Assembly (NCBI GenBank): GCA_963695135.1
Contig: CAVOGA010000001.1
Coordinates: 620,001 to 684,000 of the forward strand
Length of the DNA stretch: 64,000 bases
Direction of reading: 5' to 3'
Source of the DNA: Marinihelvus sp963695135
Lineage (GTDB): Bacteria > Pseudomonadota > Gammaproteobacteria > Xanthomonadales > SZUA-36
Shown here: one piece after another, positions 15,884 to 24,668 of the stretch
Position numbering within the stretch: position 1 is the stretch's first letter
Layout of the letters: each line of letters starts with the position of its first letter
Made by a program: the position numbers and the translations under genes
Notes under the pieces: generated by a model
The model's input: the letters and a program-made list of their open reading frames with translations, nothing else
What the model was told of the DNA's origin: nothing
Database searches by the model: none

Positions 15884-17908
15884 ATGACCCGTCTTCAACA
15901 CGACTCCGGCCAAGCGCGCGAGCCCGCGGCGGGTCCACGGGCGCCGCTTCTTGTCGGTGTGGACACCGGCGGGACCTTTACCGACCTGGTGCTGTGGGAC
16001 GGCGAGACCCTGGCCCATGGCAAGGTCCTGTCCACCCCCGATGATCCCTCGCGCGCCATCCTCGAAGGCCTTGAGCGCCTGGGTGTCCGCGATCTGCCGC
16101 TGCAGCTCATTCACGGCACGACCGTCGGGACCAACGCGGTGCTGGAGGGCAAAGGGGTTCGCGTGGCCTATGTGACCAGCGAGGGTTTCGGTGACGTACT
16201 GACCCTGGCGCGGCAGAACCGCCGCCAGGTTTATGCGCTGGAGCAGGCGGTGGAAAGGCCGCCGGTGGCCCCGGAGCTCTGCCTGGAGGTGGCCACGCGC
16301 ATCGATGCGCAGGGGCGCCTGTTGGCCCGCGCCGGTGACGAAGCACTTGCGGCGCTGGCCGCTGAAGTGCAAGCCCTCGGCGTGGAAGCGGTGGCCGTGA
16401 ACCTCCTGTTTTCCTTCCTGTGTCCGGAAGAGGAGCGGCGCATCGCCGATGCCTTGCCGGAAGGCTGCTTCGTCAGCTGCTCCAGCGAGTTGCTGCCGGA
16501 GCTTCGCGAATATGAGCGCGGCATTGCCACCTGGCTCAACGCGGCCGTGGGCCCCTTGATGGCGCGCTACCTGGGCCGCCTGTCCAGCCAGCTGCCAGGC
16601 TCCAGGATCAGCGTCATGCAAAGTGCCGGCACCACGATTGGCGCCGGCCAGGCTGCCGGACAGGCGGTCCGGCTGCTGCTTTCCGGGCCGGCCGGCGGTA
16701 TCGCGGCGGCGCGACTGCTGGGCAAGGTGACCGGTCACGACAAGGTAATGACCCTGGACATGGGCGGCACCTCGACGGATGTCGCCCTCCTCGATGGCGC
16801 CATTCCGCTGACGAACCGCTCGCAAATTGCGGGTTGGCCGCTGACCATCAGCACCGTTGATATTCATACCATCGGCGCGGGCGGTGGTTCCATCGCGCGG
16901 GTCGACCAGGGTGGCATGCTGCTGGTGGGGCCGGAATCAGCCGGGGCCAGTCCGGGGCCGGCCTGCTATGGCCAGGGCGGTGAACGGGTGACCGTCACCG
17001 ATGCGAACCTGGCCCTGGGGCGCCTTCCTCCGGACACGCTGCTGGGCGGTTATCTGCCGCTGGACCGGACGGCGGCCGATGCGGCGCTGGCGCGCCTTGG
17101 TGATGCGCTTGGCTGCAGCGCCGTGGAGGCGGCGGAAGGGGTTCTGCGCCTGGCCAATGAGCACATGGCCCGGGCCCTGCGGGTTATGTCCGTCGAGCGG
17201 GGGCATGACCCGCGGGACTATTCGCTGCTGTGTTTTGGCGGCGCCGGCGGCTTGCACGCCTGCGCGGTTGCGGAATTGCTCGCCATGCGCACGGTCATCA
17301 TGCCGGCCCTGGCGGGCGTGTTGTCCGCCCAGGGAATGCTGGCATCGCGGCCTGGCCGGGATCTGTCCCGCGCGGTGCTGATGACGCTGGAGGACTGCAC
17401 CGAAAACGCTTTGTGCAAGGCGTTCGAATCGCTGGAGCAGGAAGCGGAGCAGGCGCTGGCGGAAGAGGGCATCGCGGCAGAAGCACTGGAGCACCGGCGC
17501 CGGCTTGAACTGCGCTACCTGGGGCAAAGCGAGGGTTTGACCCTGCCCTGGGGCGGCCTGGACGGGCTCGACGAGTCGTTTCACCAGGCCCATGAGCACG
17601 CCAGCGGGCACCGGCTGGACCGGCCCGTGGAACTGGTGAATCTGCGCTTGCTGTCCCGCGCAGATGCGCCCCTGGCCGGACTGCCGGAGGCCGGGCGCCC
17701 GGAGGCGGATGAGCCCGTGGCCGGCGATGTCTATCTGCCGGACCTCGATTGCCGTGCGCCGGTGGTGCAACGGGCCACCTTGCTTCCCGGTAACCGCACG
17801 GCAGGGCCCTGCGTCATTCTTGACAAGGCGGCCACCACCTGGGTCGCGCCGTCCTGGGTCGCCGAGCCGGACCGGTGGGGCAACCTCCTGCTGCGCCGGG
17901 CGGACTGA
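15884..17908 (+). CDS. hydantoinase/5-oxoprolinase family protein, HyuA-like subunit
   Basis: A 674-residue protein with the N-terminal domain signature LVGVDTGGTFTDLVLWDG (about 23-40), HGTTVGTNAVLEGKG, and the central actin-like/hydantoinase A motifs TLDMGGTSTDVALLDG and DIHTIGAGGGSIARVD. The C-terminal GGAGGLHACAVAELL completes the family. HyuA-type subunits hydrolyse cyclic imides or 5-oxoproline with ATP and normally pair with a HyuB subunit. No hyuB lies next to it, and a bidirectional terminator follows the stop, so it is a monocistronic orphan. The substrate cannot be assigned. ATG at 15884 gives about 20 extra N-terminal residues compared with the core. Confidence 0.88.
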   Translation: MTRLQHDSGQAREPAAGPRAPLLVGVDTGGTFTDLVLWDGETLAHGKVLSTPDDPSRAILEGLERLGVRDLPLQLIHGTTVGTNAVLEGKGVRVAYVTSEGFGDVLTLARQNRRQVYALEQAVERPPVAPELCLEVATRIDAQGRLLARAGDEALAALAAEVQALGVEAVAVNLLFSFLCPEEERRIADALPEGCFVSCSSELLPELREYERGIATWLNAAVGPLMARYLGRLSSQLPGSRISVMQSAGTTIGAGQAAGQAVRLLLSGPAGGIAAARLLGKVTGHDKVMTLDMGGTSTDVALLDGAIPLTNRSQIAGWPLTISTVDIHTIGAGGGSIARVDQGGMLLVGPESAGASPGPACYGQGGERVTVTDANLALGRLPPDTLLGGYLPLDRTAADAALARLGDALGCSAVEAAEGVLRLANEHMARALRVMSVERGHDPRDYSLLCFGGAGGLHACAVAELLAMRTVIMPALAGVLSAQGMLASRPGRDLSRAVLMTLEDCTENALCKAFESLEQEAEQALAEEGIAAEALEHRRRLELRYLGQSEGLTLPWGGLDGLDESFHQAHEHASGHRLDRPVELVNLRLLSRADAPLAGLPEAGRPEADEPVAGDVYLPDLDCRAPVVQRATLLPGNRTAGPCVILDKAATTWVAPSWVAEPDRWGNLLLRRAD

Positions 17909-17911
17909 CAC

Positions 17912-17940
17912 AAAAAAACCCGCCATAAGGCGGGCTTTTT
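17912..17940. terminator. bidirectional Rho-independent terminator between hyuA-like gene and rpmG
   Basis: CCCGCC (17919-17924), loop ATAA, GGCGGG (17929-17934), preceded by seven A residues and followed by CTTTTT. The A-run and T-run on the two sides let the hairpin terminate both the plus-strand hyuA-like transcript and the minus-strand rpmB-rpmG transcript. Confidence 0.88.
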
Positions 17941-17981
17941 GAGGAACAGCGGGGCGCCGCGTCGCGGAGCCCGGGATCAAA

Positions 17982-18149
17982 TTACTTGATCTTGCCTTCC
18001 TTGTAGATCACATGCTTGCGCACCACGGGATCATATTTTTTGATCTCCATTTTGCCCGGCATGTTTTTCTTGTTCTTGTCGGTCGTGTAGAAGTGGCCGG
18101 TGTCAGCGGAGGACACCAGGCGGATTTTCTCGCGATTTGACTTGGCCAT
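17982..18149 (-). CDS. rpmG: 50S ribosomal protein L33
   Basis: A 55-residue protein, the exact family length. It starts MAKSNREKIRLVSSADTGHF and ends DPVVRKHVIYKEGKIK. The TTDKNK and KYDPVVRKHV segments match the proteobacterial L33 pattern. It lacks the CxxC pairs of zinc-binding L33, so it is the Cys-free form. It lies 15 bases after rpmB in the normal rpmB-rpmG order and ends shortly before the shared terminator. Confidence 0.97.
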   Translation of the reverse strand: MAKSNREKIRLVSSADTGHFYTTDKNKKNMPGKMEIKKYDPVVRKHVIYKEGKIK

Positions 18150-18164
18150 GGTGAATACCTCGCT

Positions 18165-18401
18165 TTAGAAGTTCTCACCGCGGGAGCGCAGATCGGTCAG
18201 AACGGCATCAATGCCTTTCTTGTCGATAATGCGCAGGCCCTTGGTGGACACGCGGAGTTTGACCCAACGGTTCTCGCTTTCCACCCAGAAACGATGGGTG
18301 TGCAGGTTGGGCAGAAAACGTCGCCGGGTTCTCCGGTTGGAGTGCGACACATTGTTTCCGGTCATCGGACCTTTGCCGGTGACCTGACAGATTCTGGACA
18401 T
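18165..18401 (-). CDS. rpmB: 50S ribosomal protein L28
   Basis: A 78-residue large-subunit protein. Motifs are MSRICQVTGKGPMTGNNVSHSN, RRFLPNLHTHRFWVESENRWV and KLRVSTKGLRIIDKKGID. It is the zinc-free form: a single Cys at residue 5. ATG at 18401. It is the first gene of the rpmB-rpmG operon, with a good sigma-70-type promoter 39-67 bases upstream. Confidence 0.98.
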   Translation of the reverse strand: MSRICQVTGKGPMTGNNVSHSNRRTRRRFLPNLHTHRFWVESENRWVKLRVSTKGLRIIDKKGIDAVLTDLRSRGENF

Positions 18402-18439
18402 GGGGCTTTCCCGTACGTACTGGAGCGAAAGAGCCGCAC

Positions 18440-18468
18440 TTTATACCGCAAGGAGGGCCCTCACGCAA
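18440..18468 (-). promoter_or_regulatory. sigma-70-type promoter of rpmB-rpmG
   Basis: On the minus strand TTGCGT (-35, 18468-18463) and TATAAA (-10, 18445-18440) are separated by exactly 17 bases. The spacing and near-consensus boxes, together with the highly expressed operon immediately downstream, make this the best promoter in the window. Confidence 0.75.
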
Positions 18469-18540
18469 GGCTTTTGTCTGAAGGACGGGTGGTTTGTGCC
18501 CGCGCCAGGCCGGCAGCGCCCGGTGCTTTCGGCCCCCTCG

Positions 18541-19212
18541 TCAAAGCAGGCCCCGGCAGGCCATGGACACCGGTTCACCATCGCCGATGACGAAATGGTC
18601 CAGCAGGCGGATCTCCAGCAGCGCCAGGGCCTCTTTCAGGCGGCGCGTGATGGCCTGGTCCGCCAGGCTGGGCTCGGCGACGCCGGAGGGGTGGTTGTGC
18701 GCCACAATGACTGCAGCAGCCCCGTAGCGGAGCGCCTTCTCGGCCACCACGCGCGGATAAACACAGGCGCCGTCGATGGACCCTTTGAACAGCTCTTCGC
18801 TCACGATCACACGGTGGCGGGTGTCGAGAAACAGCCCGGCGAAGACCTCGCGATGACGATCGCGCAGGGTCATGCGCAGATATTCAACGGTTTCACCCGG
18901 GCTGCCCAGGGCAGAGCCGCGCTGCAGCTGTTCCTCCTGGTGGCGGAGCATCAGCGCGCGGGCCGCGTCGAGCAGGCTGACGCTTTGCAGGTTCCACCCG
19001 GGCTCCGCCGCAAGCTCTTCCGGAGCCAGCCTGAGCAGGGCGCGCAACCCGCCCACCCGCGACAGACTCTCCTCGGCCAGGTCGCGGGCTGCGGCCGCGC
19101 CATGCAGGGGCGCCAGCAGTTCGGCCAGCAGAGCCCCGGTGGGACGGCGTTGCGTCCGGGCGAGAAGAGCGCTTGCCGCAGGGCTTTGGCAGGGTTGAGG
19201 CGGCTTTTTCAT
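18541..19212 (-). CDS. radC: RadC/MPN+ (JAMM) family protein
   Basis: A 223-residue protein with an N-terminal helix-hairpin-helix-like region (LSRVGGLRALLRLAPEELA) and a C-terminal JAB/MPN domain. The metal-site signature is complete: an upstream Glu in SEELFKGSIDGACVYPRVV, then VAHNHPSGVAEPSLAD. The DNA-repair role originally given to RadC is disputed and the biochemical function is unknown. It lies between rpmB and dut as in many gammaproteobacteria, but coaBC, which often follows radC divergently, is not here. ATG at 19212. Confidence 0.93.
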   Translation of the reverse strand: MKKPPQPCQSPAASALLARTQRRPTGALLAELLAPLHGAAAARDLAEESLSRVGGLRALLRLAPEELAAEPGWNLQSVSLLDAARALMLRHQEEQLQRGSALGSPGETVEYLRMTLRDRHREVFAGLFLDTRHRVIVSEELFKGSIDGACVYPRVVAEKALRYGAAAVIVAHNHPSGVAEPSLADQAITRRLKEALALLEIRLLDHFVIGDGEPVSMACRGLL

Positions 19213-19314
19213 GGATCCAGTTTGCTGTGCGGGATGGCTGCCGGGGCAGGGGCACGCGGCGCGCCCGGCTGTGGGAATTTTGCTCGTTGCGGGTGAAATT
19301 GGCCGGCGCCTTGG

Positions 19315-19320
19315 TATAGT
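19315..19320 (+). promoter_or_regulatory. candidate -10 element for dut-algC
   Basis: TATAGT lies in the 219-base gap between the divergent radC and dut starts. A -35 box at normal spacing is weak (GTGAAA at 16 bases). The position 112 bases before dut fits a dut-algC promoter, but the evidence is one hexamer. Confidence 0.3.
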
Positions 19321-19431
19321 AGCCAGATACTCGGAACAGGACGTTCGCCGGCGCCGCCACGACGCCGCGCAAAAGGGATGGGGAACAATGAGTTACGAAC
19401 GAACGGGTGCCGGCATCACTGCGGGGGCGAA

Positions 19432-19905
19432 ATGATGGGCAAAACGGACGCGCGACCGGTGCGGCTCCGGGTGCTGGACCCGCGGCTCGGCAGCGAATTC
19501 CCCTTGCCCGCCTATGCCACCGACGGCGCAGCGGGCATGGACCTGCGTGCAATGATCGACGCCCCCCTGGTGATTGAGCCCGGCGCCACCGAGCTTCTGC
19601 CGACCGGGTTCGCCATGCACATTGAGGATCCCGGGCTGGCGGCCGTCATACTGCCCCGCTCCGGGCTGGGACATAAACACGGCCTGGTGCTGGGCAACCT
19701 GGTGGGGTTGATTGACAGCGACTACCAGGGGCAGGTGTTCATGTCCTGCTGGAACCGCTCCAGCCAGCCTTTCGAGGTGGAACCGGGTGCGCGGATGGCG
19801 CAGCTGGTGTTTCTGCCCGTGGTGCCGGTGGCCTGGGAGCAGGTTGAGAGTTTCGAGGAGTCAGACCGGGGCGCCGGCGGCTTCGGGCACACGGGAAAGA
19901 ACTGA
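19432..19905 (+). CDS. dut: deoxyuridine 5'-triphosphate nucleotidohydrolase (dUTPase)
   Basis: Hydrolyses dUTP to dUMP and PPi, keeping uracil out of DNA and feeding dTMP synthesis. The protein has 157 residues and shows the trimeric dUTPase motifs: AAGMDLRA, PRSGLGHKHGLVLGN, NLVGLIDSDYQGQV, GARMAQLVFLPV and the C-terminal arm RGAGGFGHTGKN. Adjacent ATGs at 19432 and 19435 are both possible starts; an in-frame ATG at 19378 would add an unrelated tail. It lies 3 bases before algC, an order known from Pseudomonas. Confidence 0.96.
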   Translation: MMGKTDARPVRLRVLDPRLGSEFPLPAYATDGAAGMDLRAMIDAPLVIEPGATELLPTGFAMHIEDPGLAAVILPRSGLGHKHGLVLGNLVGLIDSDYQGQVFMSCWNRSSQPFEVEPGARMAQLVFLPVVPVAWEQVESFEESDRGAGGFGHTGKN

Positions 19906-19908
19906 ATC

Positions 19909-22677
19909 ATGGCCAAACGTACACTGGCAGACGTCACCCGCATCCGCGAGCCTTCCGATAGCGTGCTGGCCGCGCCCTGGCCGTATTTCCTGGCCGGCTT
20001 CATCATCCTCGTCATCGCCGGCTGGTCAGCCCTGGGCGGCAGCACGGAGGCTGCCCAGAGCGAAGAGGCGCGCAACCAGGCGCGCCAGACCGTTGGCAGC
20101 CTTGGTCGCGTGGTGCAGGAAATCCAGGAAATGCTGCGCAGCGACGCCTTCCAGGAACAGGCCCAGGCGGTGCAGGCCGGCGAGGCCATCACCTCCAGCC
20201 TGCTTGCCCAGGCGCGGCGCATGATTCCCGAGGTGACCGATGTGCACCTCTATGACAGCGGCGTGTTCATGACTGACCTGGACGCGATCGGTGACAACGG
20301 GTTCATCATGCTGGACATGATGTCGGCGGCGCTCGAGGACGAATTGTCGCCGGTGCAGTTCATCCAGGACGAGGGTTTAAGTTACGTGGCGGCCGCGACC
20401 ACCATTGGCCGCGCCGTGCAGGGCAAGGGTTTCGTGGTGGTATATCTCGATCCGAGTTACCTGCTGAATCTCTTTAGCGTGGCCGAGCCCGCCGCAGGTT
20501 ACCTGGGGCTCGAGCACGCGGCCGGCGCCAATGCCCCCCTGAGCCTCAAGGCGATTGGCAGCGAGATGCCCTCGGGGTACACCGCAACGCGCCTGAAGGT
20601 GCCCAGTTCGCTGTTGCAGGTGGTGTTTCCCGAGCAACGCGGCTCCATGCTGATCGGCGTGAAGCAACAGCTGGTTTTGTTGATTCTTGGCGCCCTGCTG
20701 GTGCTGTTCGGAATCGCGCGCCACTTCGCCCTGAAGAAAGCAGCGGCCGGGGTCGAAACCATGCCCGAGCGCTTCGTGACCGTGCGCGAGGGGGACACCC
20801 TGCGCGACACGACGCCGCCGACCCTGGCCGGCGCCAGGCAGGAACGGGCATTGCGGCCGCCGAAACCGGCCCCTGGCAAAACCCGGCCCACGGAACCGAC
20901 AACCCGTTCCCCGGCGACCAGGCCACCGGACTTCGAAGATATCCCCTCACCCCTGACATCGGTGTCCGGGTCCACGCCGGGCTCCGGACGCAAGCCAGGC
21001 GAGCCGGAAGACCCGCCGATCGTGCGACGCGACCCGCCGCAGGCGCCGCGAATTGCCAGGCCGGCGCAAGAGCCTGAGGATCCGCCCCTGGTGCCGCGAA
21101 TTTCCCGGCCGGCGCAGGAACCCGAAGATCCGCCCCTGGTGCCACGAATCTCGCAGCCGGCGCCCACGGAGGGTGACGAGTTGCCACCGTTTATACCGTC
21201 TTCCAGCAAGCCCGGGCCCGCCGATGCGCCGCCACAAGAACCGGTAGCGGAGACGCGGACAGCGGATTCTCCGCCCGCGCCGTCGACGATTCCCTCTACC
21301 GGGGTGCCCCTGAGCAGCGAGATTTTCCGCGCTTACGACATCCGCGGGGTGGTCGGCAAAACCCTGGACCGGGGCATAGCCATGATGATCGGCCGGGCCG
21401 TGGGCAGCCTGGCCCAGGACAGCCTGGCCGGACCGCTGGTGGTCGGGCGCGACGGGCGGCATTCGGGACCCGACCTGGTCGATGGCCTTATCGACGGCAT
21501 CAGCGCCTCCGGCTGTGACGTGATCGATGTCGGCGCGGTGCCCACCGGCGCGCTCTACTTTGCGGCCTATGAGCTCGCCAAGGGCTCCGGCGTGATGGTG
21601 ACAGGCAGCCACAACCCGCCGGACTACAACGGCTTCAAGATCATGATCGGCGGCAAGACGCTGTCGGGTAATGACATTTTCGGCCTGTTCGAACGCCTGC
21701 GCACCGGCAATCTTCGCCAGGGCAAGGGCGAGGTGAGCGGCGAGGATGTGCTGGGCGCCTACCGTGACCGGATCGCCGGGGATATCCAGCTGGCCCGGCC
21801 GCTGAAGGTGGTTGCGGACGCGGGCAACGGCATCGGCGGCATCTGCGCCACCGAGATTCTGCGCGCCATCGGTGCCGAGGTAATTCCGCTCTATGACGAG
21901 GTGGATGGTGACTTCCCCAATCACCACCCGGACCCGAGTGAACCGGAAAACCTGCGTGACCTGATCGAATCCGTGCGCCTGACCGGCGCGGACCTTGGCG
22001 TCGCCTTCGATGGCGATGCGGACCGTCTCGGCGTGGTGACGCCCAACGGTGAAATCGTATTCTCGGACCGGATCATGATGCTCTACGCCCGCGAGGTGCT
22101 GAGCAGACATCCGGGCGAGACCATCATCTATGACGTGAAATGCACCGGCCACCTCGACACGGTAATCCGCGAGGCCGGCGGGGTGCCGGAGATGTACAAA
22201 ACCGGACATTCACTGATCAAGAACCGCATGAAGGAGGTCGATGCGCCCTTCGCCGGTGAAATGAGCGGCCACTTTTTCTTCAAGGACCGCTGGTACGGAT
22301 TCGATTGCGGGATTTACTCTGCCTGCCGCCTGCTGGAGATCCTCGCGGCGAGCCCCGACAGCCCGGCTGATGTGCTGGCGGCCCTGCCCAACTCGGTCAG
22401 CACACCCGAGCTGAAGGTGCAGCTGCAGGAAGGCGAGAACCATGCCTTCATCGAGCGGTTTCAGAAGGAGGCCGCGTTCTCCGATGCCCGCATCAACACC
22501 ATCGATGGCGTTCGCGCCGACTGGCCGGATGGCTGGGGCCTGGTGCGGGCCTCGAATACGACCCCCATCCTGGTGCTGCGTTTTGATGCGGACAGCAAGG
22601 AGGCGCTCCAGCGTATCCAGGAGGACTTCCGTACGCAGCTCCTGGCCCTCAAGCCCGATATGAAGCTGCCCTTCTAG
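19909..22677 (+). CDS. algC: phosphomannomutase/phosphoglucomutase, long membrane-anchored AlgC type
   Basis: A 922-residue protein in three parts. Residues about 22-42 form a membrane helix and about 43-250 an extracytoplasmic-looking domain with a second hydrophobic helix (about 246-264). Residues about 280-460 form a Pro-rich linker with repeats. The C-terminal 460 residues are a complete alpha-D-phosphohexomutase: the catalytic serine loop VMVTGSHNPPDYNGFK, the metal loop AFDGDADRLG, the sugar-specificity loop GEMSGHFFFKDRWYG and the phosphate loop RASNTTPILVLRFD. It interconverts mannose or glucose 6- and 1-phosphates for surface polysaccharides. Long AlgC forms with an N-terminal membrane domain also occur in pseudomonads, where dut precedes algC. 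ATG at 19909. Confidence 0.93.
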   Translation: MAKRTLADVTRIREPSDSVLAAPWPYFLAGFIILVIAGWSALGGSTEAAQSEEARNQARQTVGSLGRVVQEIQEMLRSDAFQEQAQAVQAGEAITSSLLAQARRMIPEVTDVHLYDSGVFMTDLDAIGDNGFIMLDMMSAALEDELSPVQFIQDEGLSYVAAATTIGRAVQGKGFVVVYLDPSYLLNLFSVAEPAAGYLGLEHAAGANAPLSLKAIGSEMPSGYTATRLKVPSSLLQVVFPEQRGSMLIGVKQQLVLLILGALLVLFGIARHFALKKAAAGVETMPERFVTVREGDTLRDTTPPTLAGARQERALRPPKPAPGKTRPTEPTTRSPATRPPDFEDIPSPLTSVSGSTPGSGRKPGEPEDPPIVRRDPPQAPRIARPAQEPEDPPLVPRISRPAQEPEDPPLVPRISQPAPTEGDELPPFIPSSSKPGPADAPPQEPVAETRTADSPPAPSTIPSTGVPLSSEIFRAYDIRGVVGKTLDRGIAMMIGRAVGSLAQDSLAGPLVVGRDGRHSGPDLVDGLIDGISASGCDVIDVGAVPTGALYFAAYELAKGSGVMVTGSHNPPDYNGFKIMIGGKTLSGNDIFGLFERLRTGNLRQGKGEVSGEDVLGAYRDRIAGDIQLARPLKVVADAGNGIGGICATEILRAIGAEVIPLYDEVDGDFPNHHPDPSEPENLRDLIESVRLTGADLGVAFDGDADRLGVVTPNGEIVFSDRIMMLYAREVLSRHPGETIIYDVKCTGHLDTVIREAGGVPEMYKTGHSLIKNRMKEVDAPFAGEMSGHFFFKDRWYGFDCGIYSACRLLEILAASPDSPADVLAALPNSVSTPELKVQLQEGENHAFIERFQKEAAFSDARINTIDGVRADWPDGWGLVRASNTTPILVLRFDADSKEALQRIQEDFRTQLLALKPDMKLPF
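21058..21153 (+). repeat. two 48-bp in-frame tandem repeats in the algC linker
   Basis: Two direct copies of a 48-base unit encode the 16-residue peptide RPAQEPEDPPLVPRIS (21058-21105 and 21106-21153). Diverged copies flank them: GEPEDPPIVRRDPPQAPRIA upstream and QPAPTEGDE downstream. They lie in the Pro-rich linker between the membrane part and the mutase domain and probably set linker length. Confidence 0.85.
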
Positions 22678-22807
22678 CGGGCGGGCCCGGGGACAGCGCG
22701 TTCAGTCAGGGTTCAGCCTGCCTCACGCAAACTTGATCATCCCCGGCCCGTGGCGGTGCATGAGCCGCAGGAGGGGCCAAAAATCGATCAAGAACTGGAG
22801 AGTCCCC

Positions 22808-23191
22808 ATGCGCTGCAAGCTCGTTTTCACCGCCCTGGTTTTCACCGCCCTGCTGGCGCCGGCCGCGTTTGCCGCTGACGAGGAGATGGCGCAGATCGTC
22901 ACCCAGGTCGCGTTGCCGGTGCAGTGCATTTCCAGGGTGGCGGTCCGTAAGATTGACGGTAAGGAAAAGTTCGTCTCGCCGCAGGGCTTCAAGTTGGAGC
23001 CGGGCCGCCATACGCTGTCCGGCACGGTGGCCGTTAACAGGCGTAACTGCCCGGTATTGCGGGGCCAGGATGACTGGACCGCGGCGCCGCTGGAGGCGGA
23101 TTTTGAAGCGGGAAAAACCTACTACATCGGCTTCGACCACAGTTCGGATAACCGCGCTGACTGGAAGTACGTGATCTGGAAGGTCGAGTAA
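22808..23191 (+). CDS. small exported protein, unknown
   Basis: A 127-residue protein with a clear Sec signal peptide (MRCKLVFTALVFTALLAPAA, cleavage likely after AFA at about residue 23). The mature part is about 104 residues, with CISRVAVRKIDG, a predicted beta pattern LEPGRHTLSGTVAVN, a Cys in NCPVL and a C-terminal FEAGKTYYIGFDHSS. The sequence LEPGRHTLSGT...FEAGKTYYIG recalls small proteins in which a PEGA-like or transthyretin-like strand set occurs, but no family was confirmed. ATG at 22808 follows GGAGAG. It is convergent with gshA, with a hairpin between them. Confidence 0.72.
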   Translation: MRCKLVFTALVFTALLAPAAFAADEEMAQIVTQVALPVQCISRVAVRKIDGKEKFVSPQGFKLEPGRHTLSGTVAVNRRNCPVLRGQDDWTAAPLEADFEAGKTYYIGFDHSSDNRADWKYVIWKVE

Positions 23192-23199
23192 AACGCGAT

Positions 23200-23217
23200 G
23201 CCCGGCGCCTGCCGGGC
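23200..23217. terminator. hairpin between convergent genes
   Basis: GCCCGGC, loop GCCT, GCCGGGC: a perfect 7-bp GC-only stem between the stop of the exported-protein gene (23191) and the stop of gshA (23234). There is no T-run, so its activity as an intrinsic terminator is uncertain, but the position between converging transcripts fits. Confidence 0.5.
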
Positions 23218-23233
23218 GTGCCTGCACCAGGAT

Positions 23234-24598
23234 TCAGTAAGCGAACTCTCTGAAGACGGGGTCAACGCTCCGGTTCCACTCATTCTCGAACAGCTGGAGT
23301 TTGCGGTCCGCGGGCGTGAGACCGGTTTTCGCGGTCTGCATCAAGGGAGCCAGAAAGCCTGTTTCGTTGTCGCCTGCCGCATCCAGCCGGTTACGTGCGC
23401 TGAGCCCGGCCCGCGAAAGTTCCAGCAGTTCCAGGGCAAGCTCCTGCAGGCTGCGCCCGCGGATCACGGCCCGCAGGCCCAGGCGCGCGGCGTCGCGGCG
23501 TAACTGCAGGCGCTCCTCGATGCTCCAGGTGGCGGCCAGGTCCCAGGCCGCGTCCAGGGAAGGCTGGTGGTAGAGCAGGCCGGCCCAGAAAGCCGGCAGG
23601 GCGCAAAGTCTGCGCCAGGGCCCGCCGTCGGCGCCACGCATTTCCAGGTAACGTTTCAGGCGCACCTCGGGAAAGGCCGTGGTCAGGTGGTCTTCCCAGT
23701 CCTTGATTGTCGGCAGCTCGCCGGGCAGGGCGGGCAGGCGGCCGGCGAGAAAGTCCCGGAACGACTGGCCGGAGGCATCGACGTAGTTCCCGTCGCGGTA
23801 AACGAAGTACATGGGCACGTCGAGCATGTAGTCGACGTAACGTTCAAACCCCATGCCTTCTTCGAAAACCCAGGGCAGCATGCCCGTGCGGTCCGGGTCC
23901 GTGTCTTCCCACACGTGTGAGCGGTAGCTGATAAAACCACTGGGCTGGCCTTCAAGGAACGGCGAATTCGCAAACAGGGCGGTTGCCACCGGTTGCAGGG
24001 CCAGGCTGGCGCGGAACTTCTGCACCATGTCGGCCTCGGAACCAAAGTCGAGGTTAACCTGCACCGTGCACGTGCGCGACATCATGTCCAGGCCCTGGCT
24101 GCCAACCCTGGGCATGTAATTGCGCATGATCCGGTAGCGCGCCTTGGGCATCCATTGCATGTCCTCCCGGCGCCATTTCGGCTGGAAGCCCATGCCGATG
24201 AAACCGATGCCCAGCGGTTCGCAGACGGCCTTGACCTGGCGCAGGTGCGTGTTCACCTCGCGGCAGGTCATGTGGATGTCTTCGAGCAGAGCGCCGCTGA
24301 GTTCCAGCTGGCCGCCCGGCTCGAGGGTAATGGAGGCGCCGGTGTCGTCGAGCAGGGCGATGATGTTGTCGCCCTCCAGCTGCGGGCGCCAGTTAAACTG
24401 GCTGGCAAGTCCCGACAGCACGGCGCTGATGCCGCGCGGGCCGTCGTAGGGGAGCGGCCTCAGGTCGTCGGTGGTAAAGCCGAATTTTTCATGTTCGGTG
24501 CCCAATCGCCAGTCTTCCGGCGGCCTGCAGCCGGAAGCGAGATAATCGATAAGTTCCTGGCGGTCGCTGACCACCGGGCTGGATGTGTTTCCCGCCAA
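23234..24598 (-). CDS. gshA: glutamate-cysteine ligase, plant/alphaproteobacterial type
   Basis: First step of glutathione synthesis. The 454-residue protein belongs to the GCS2-like class found in plants, alphaproteobacteria and Xanthomonas rather than to the E. coli GshA class. Motifs are GTEHEKFGF at about 34-42, ITLEPGGQLELSGALL, GIGFIGMGFQPKW, MPKARYRIMRNYMP and SRTCTVQVNLDFGSE. The start is TTG at 24598, supported by GAGGAG 7 bases upstream, because no ATG precedes the conserved region. It is divergent from the peptide-transporter operon, with 70 bases between starts. Confidence 0.93.
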   Translation of the reverse strand: MAGNTSSPVVSDRQELIDYLASGCRPPEDWRLGTEHEKFGFTTDDLRPLPYDGPRGISAVLSGLASQFNWRPQLEGDNIIALLDDTGASITLEPGGQLELSGALLEDIHMTCREVNTHLRQVKAVCEPLGIGFIGMGFQPKWRREDMQWMPKARYRIMRNYMPRVGSQGLDMMSRTCTVQVNLDFGSEADMVQKFRASLALQPVATALFANSPFLEGQPSGFISYRSHVWEDTDPDRTGMLPWVFEEGMGFERYVDYMLDVPMYFVYRDGNYVDASGQSFRDFLAGRLPALPGELPTIKDWEDHLTTAFPEVRLKRYLEMRGADGGPWRRLCALPAFWAGLLYHQPSLDAAWDLAATWSIEERLQLRRDAARLGLRAVIRGRSLQELALELLELSRAGLSARNRLDAAGDNETGFLAPLMQTAKTGLTPADRKLQLFENEWNRSVDPVFREFAY

Positions 24599-24668
24599 GG
24601 CCGGGTCTCCTCAACACCTGTAATGGATTAGGATAAACCAAAGCTGATGCCTGCGCCCCGTCCATCGA

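Noticed and set aside
19213..19431. Missing coaBC between radC and dut
   Set aside because: The order radC-coaBC-dut is common but not universal. The 219-base gap shows no remnant of coaBC, so only a promoter candidate was recorded.
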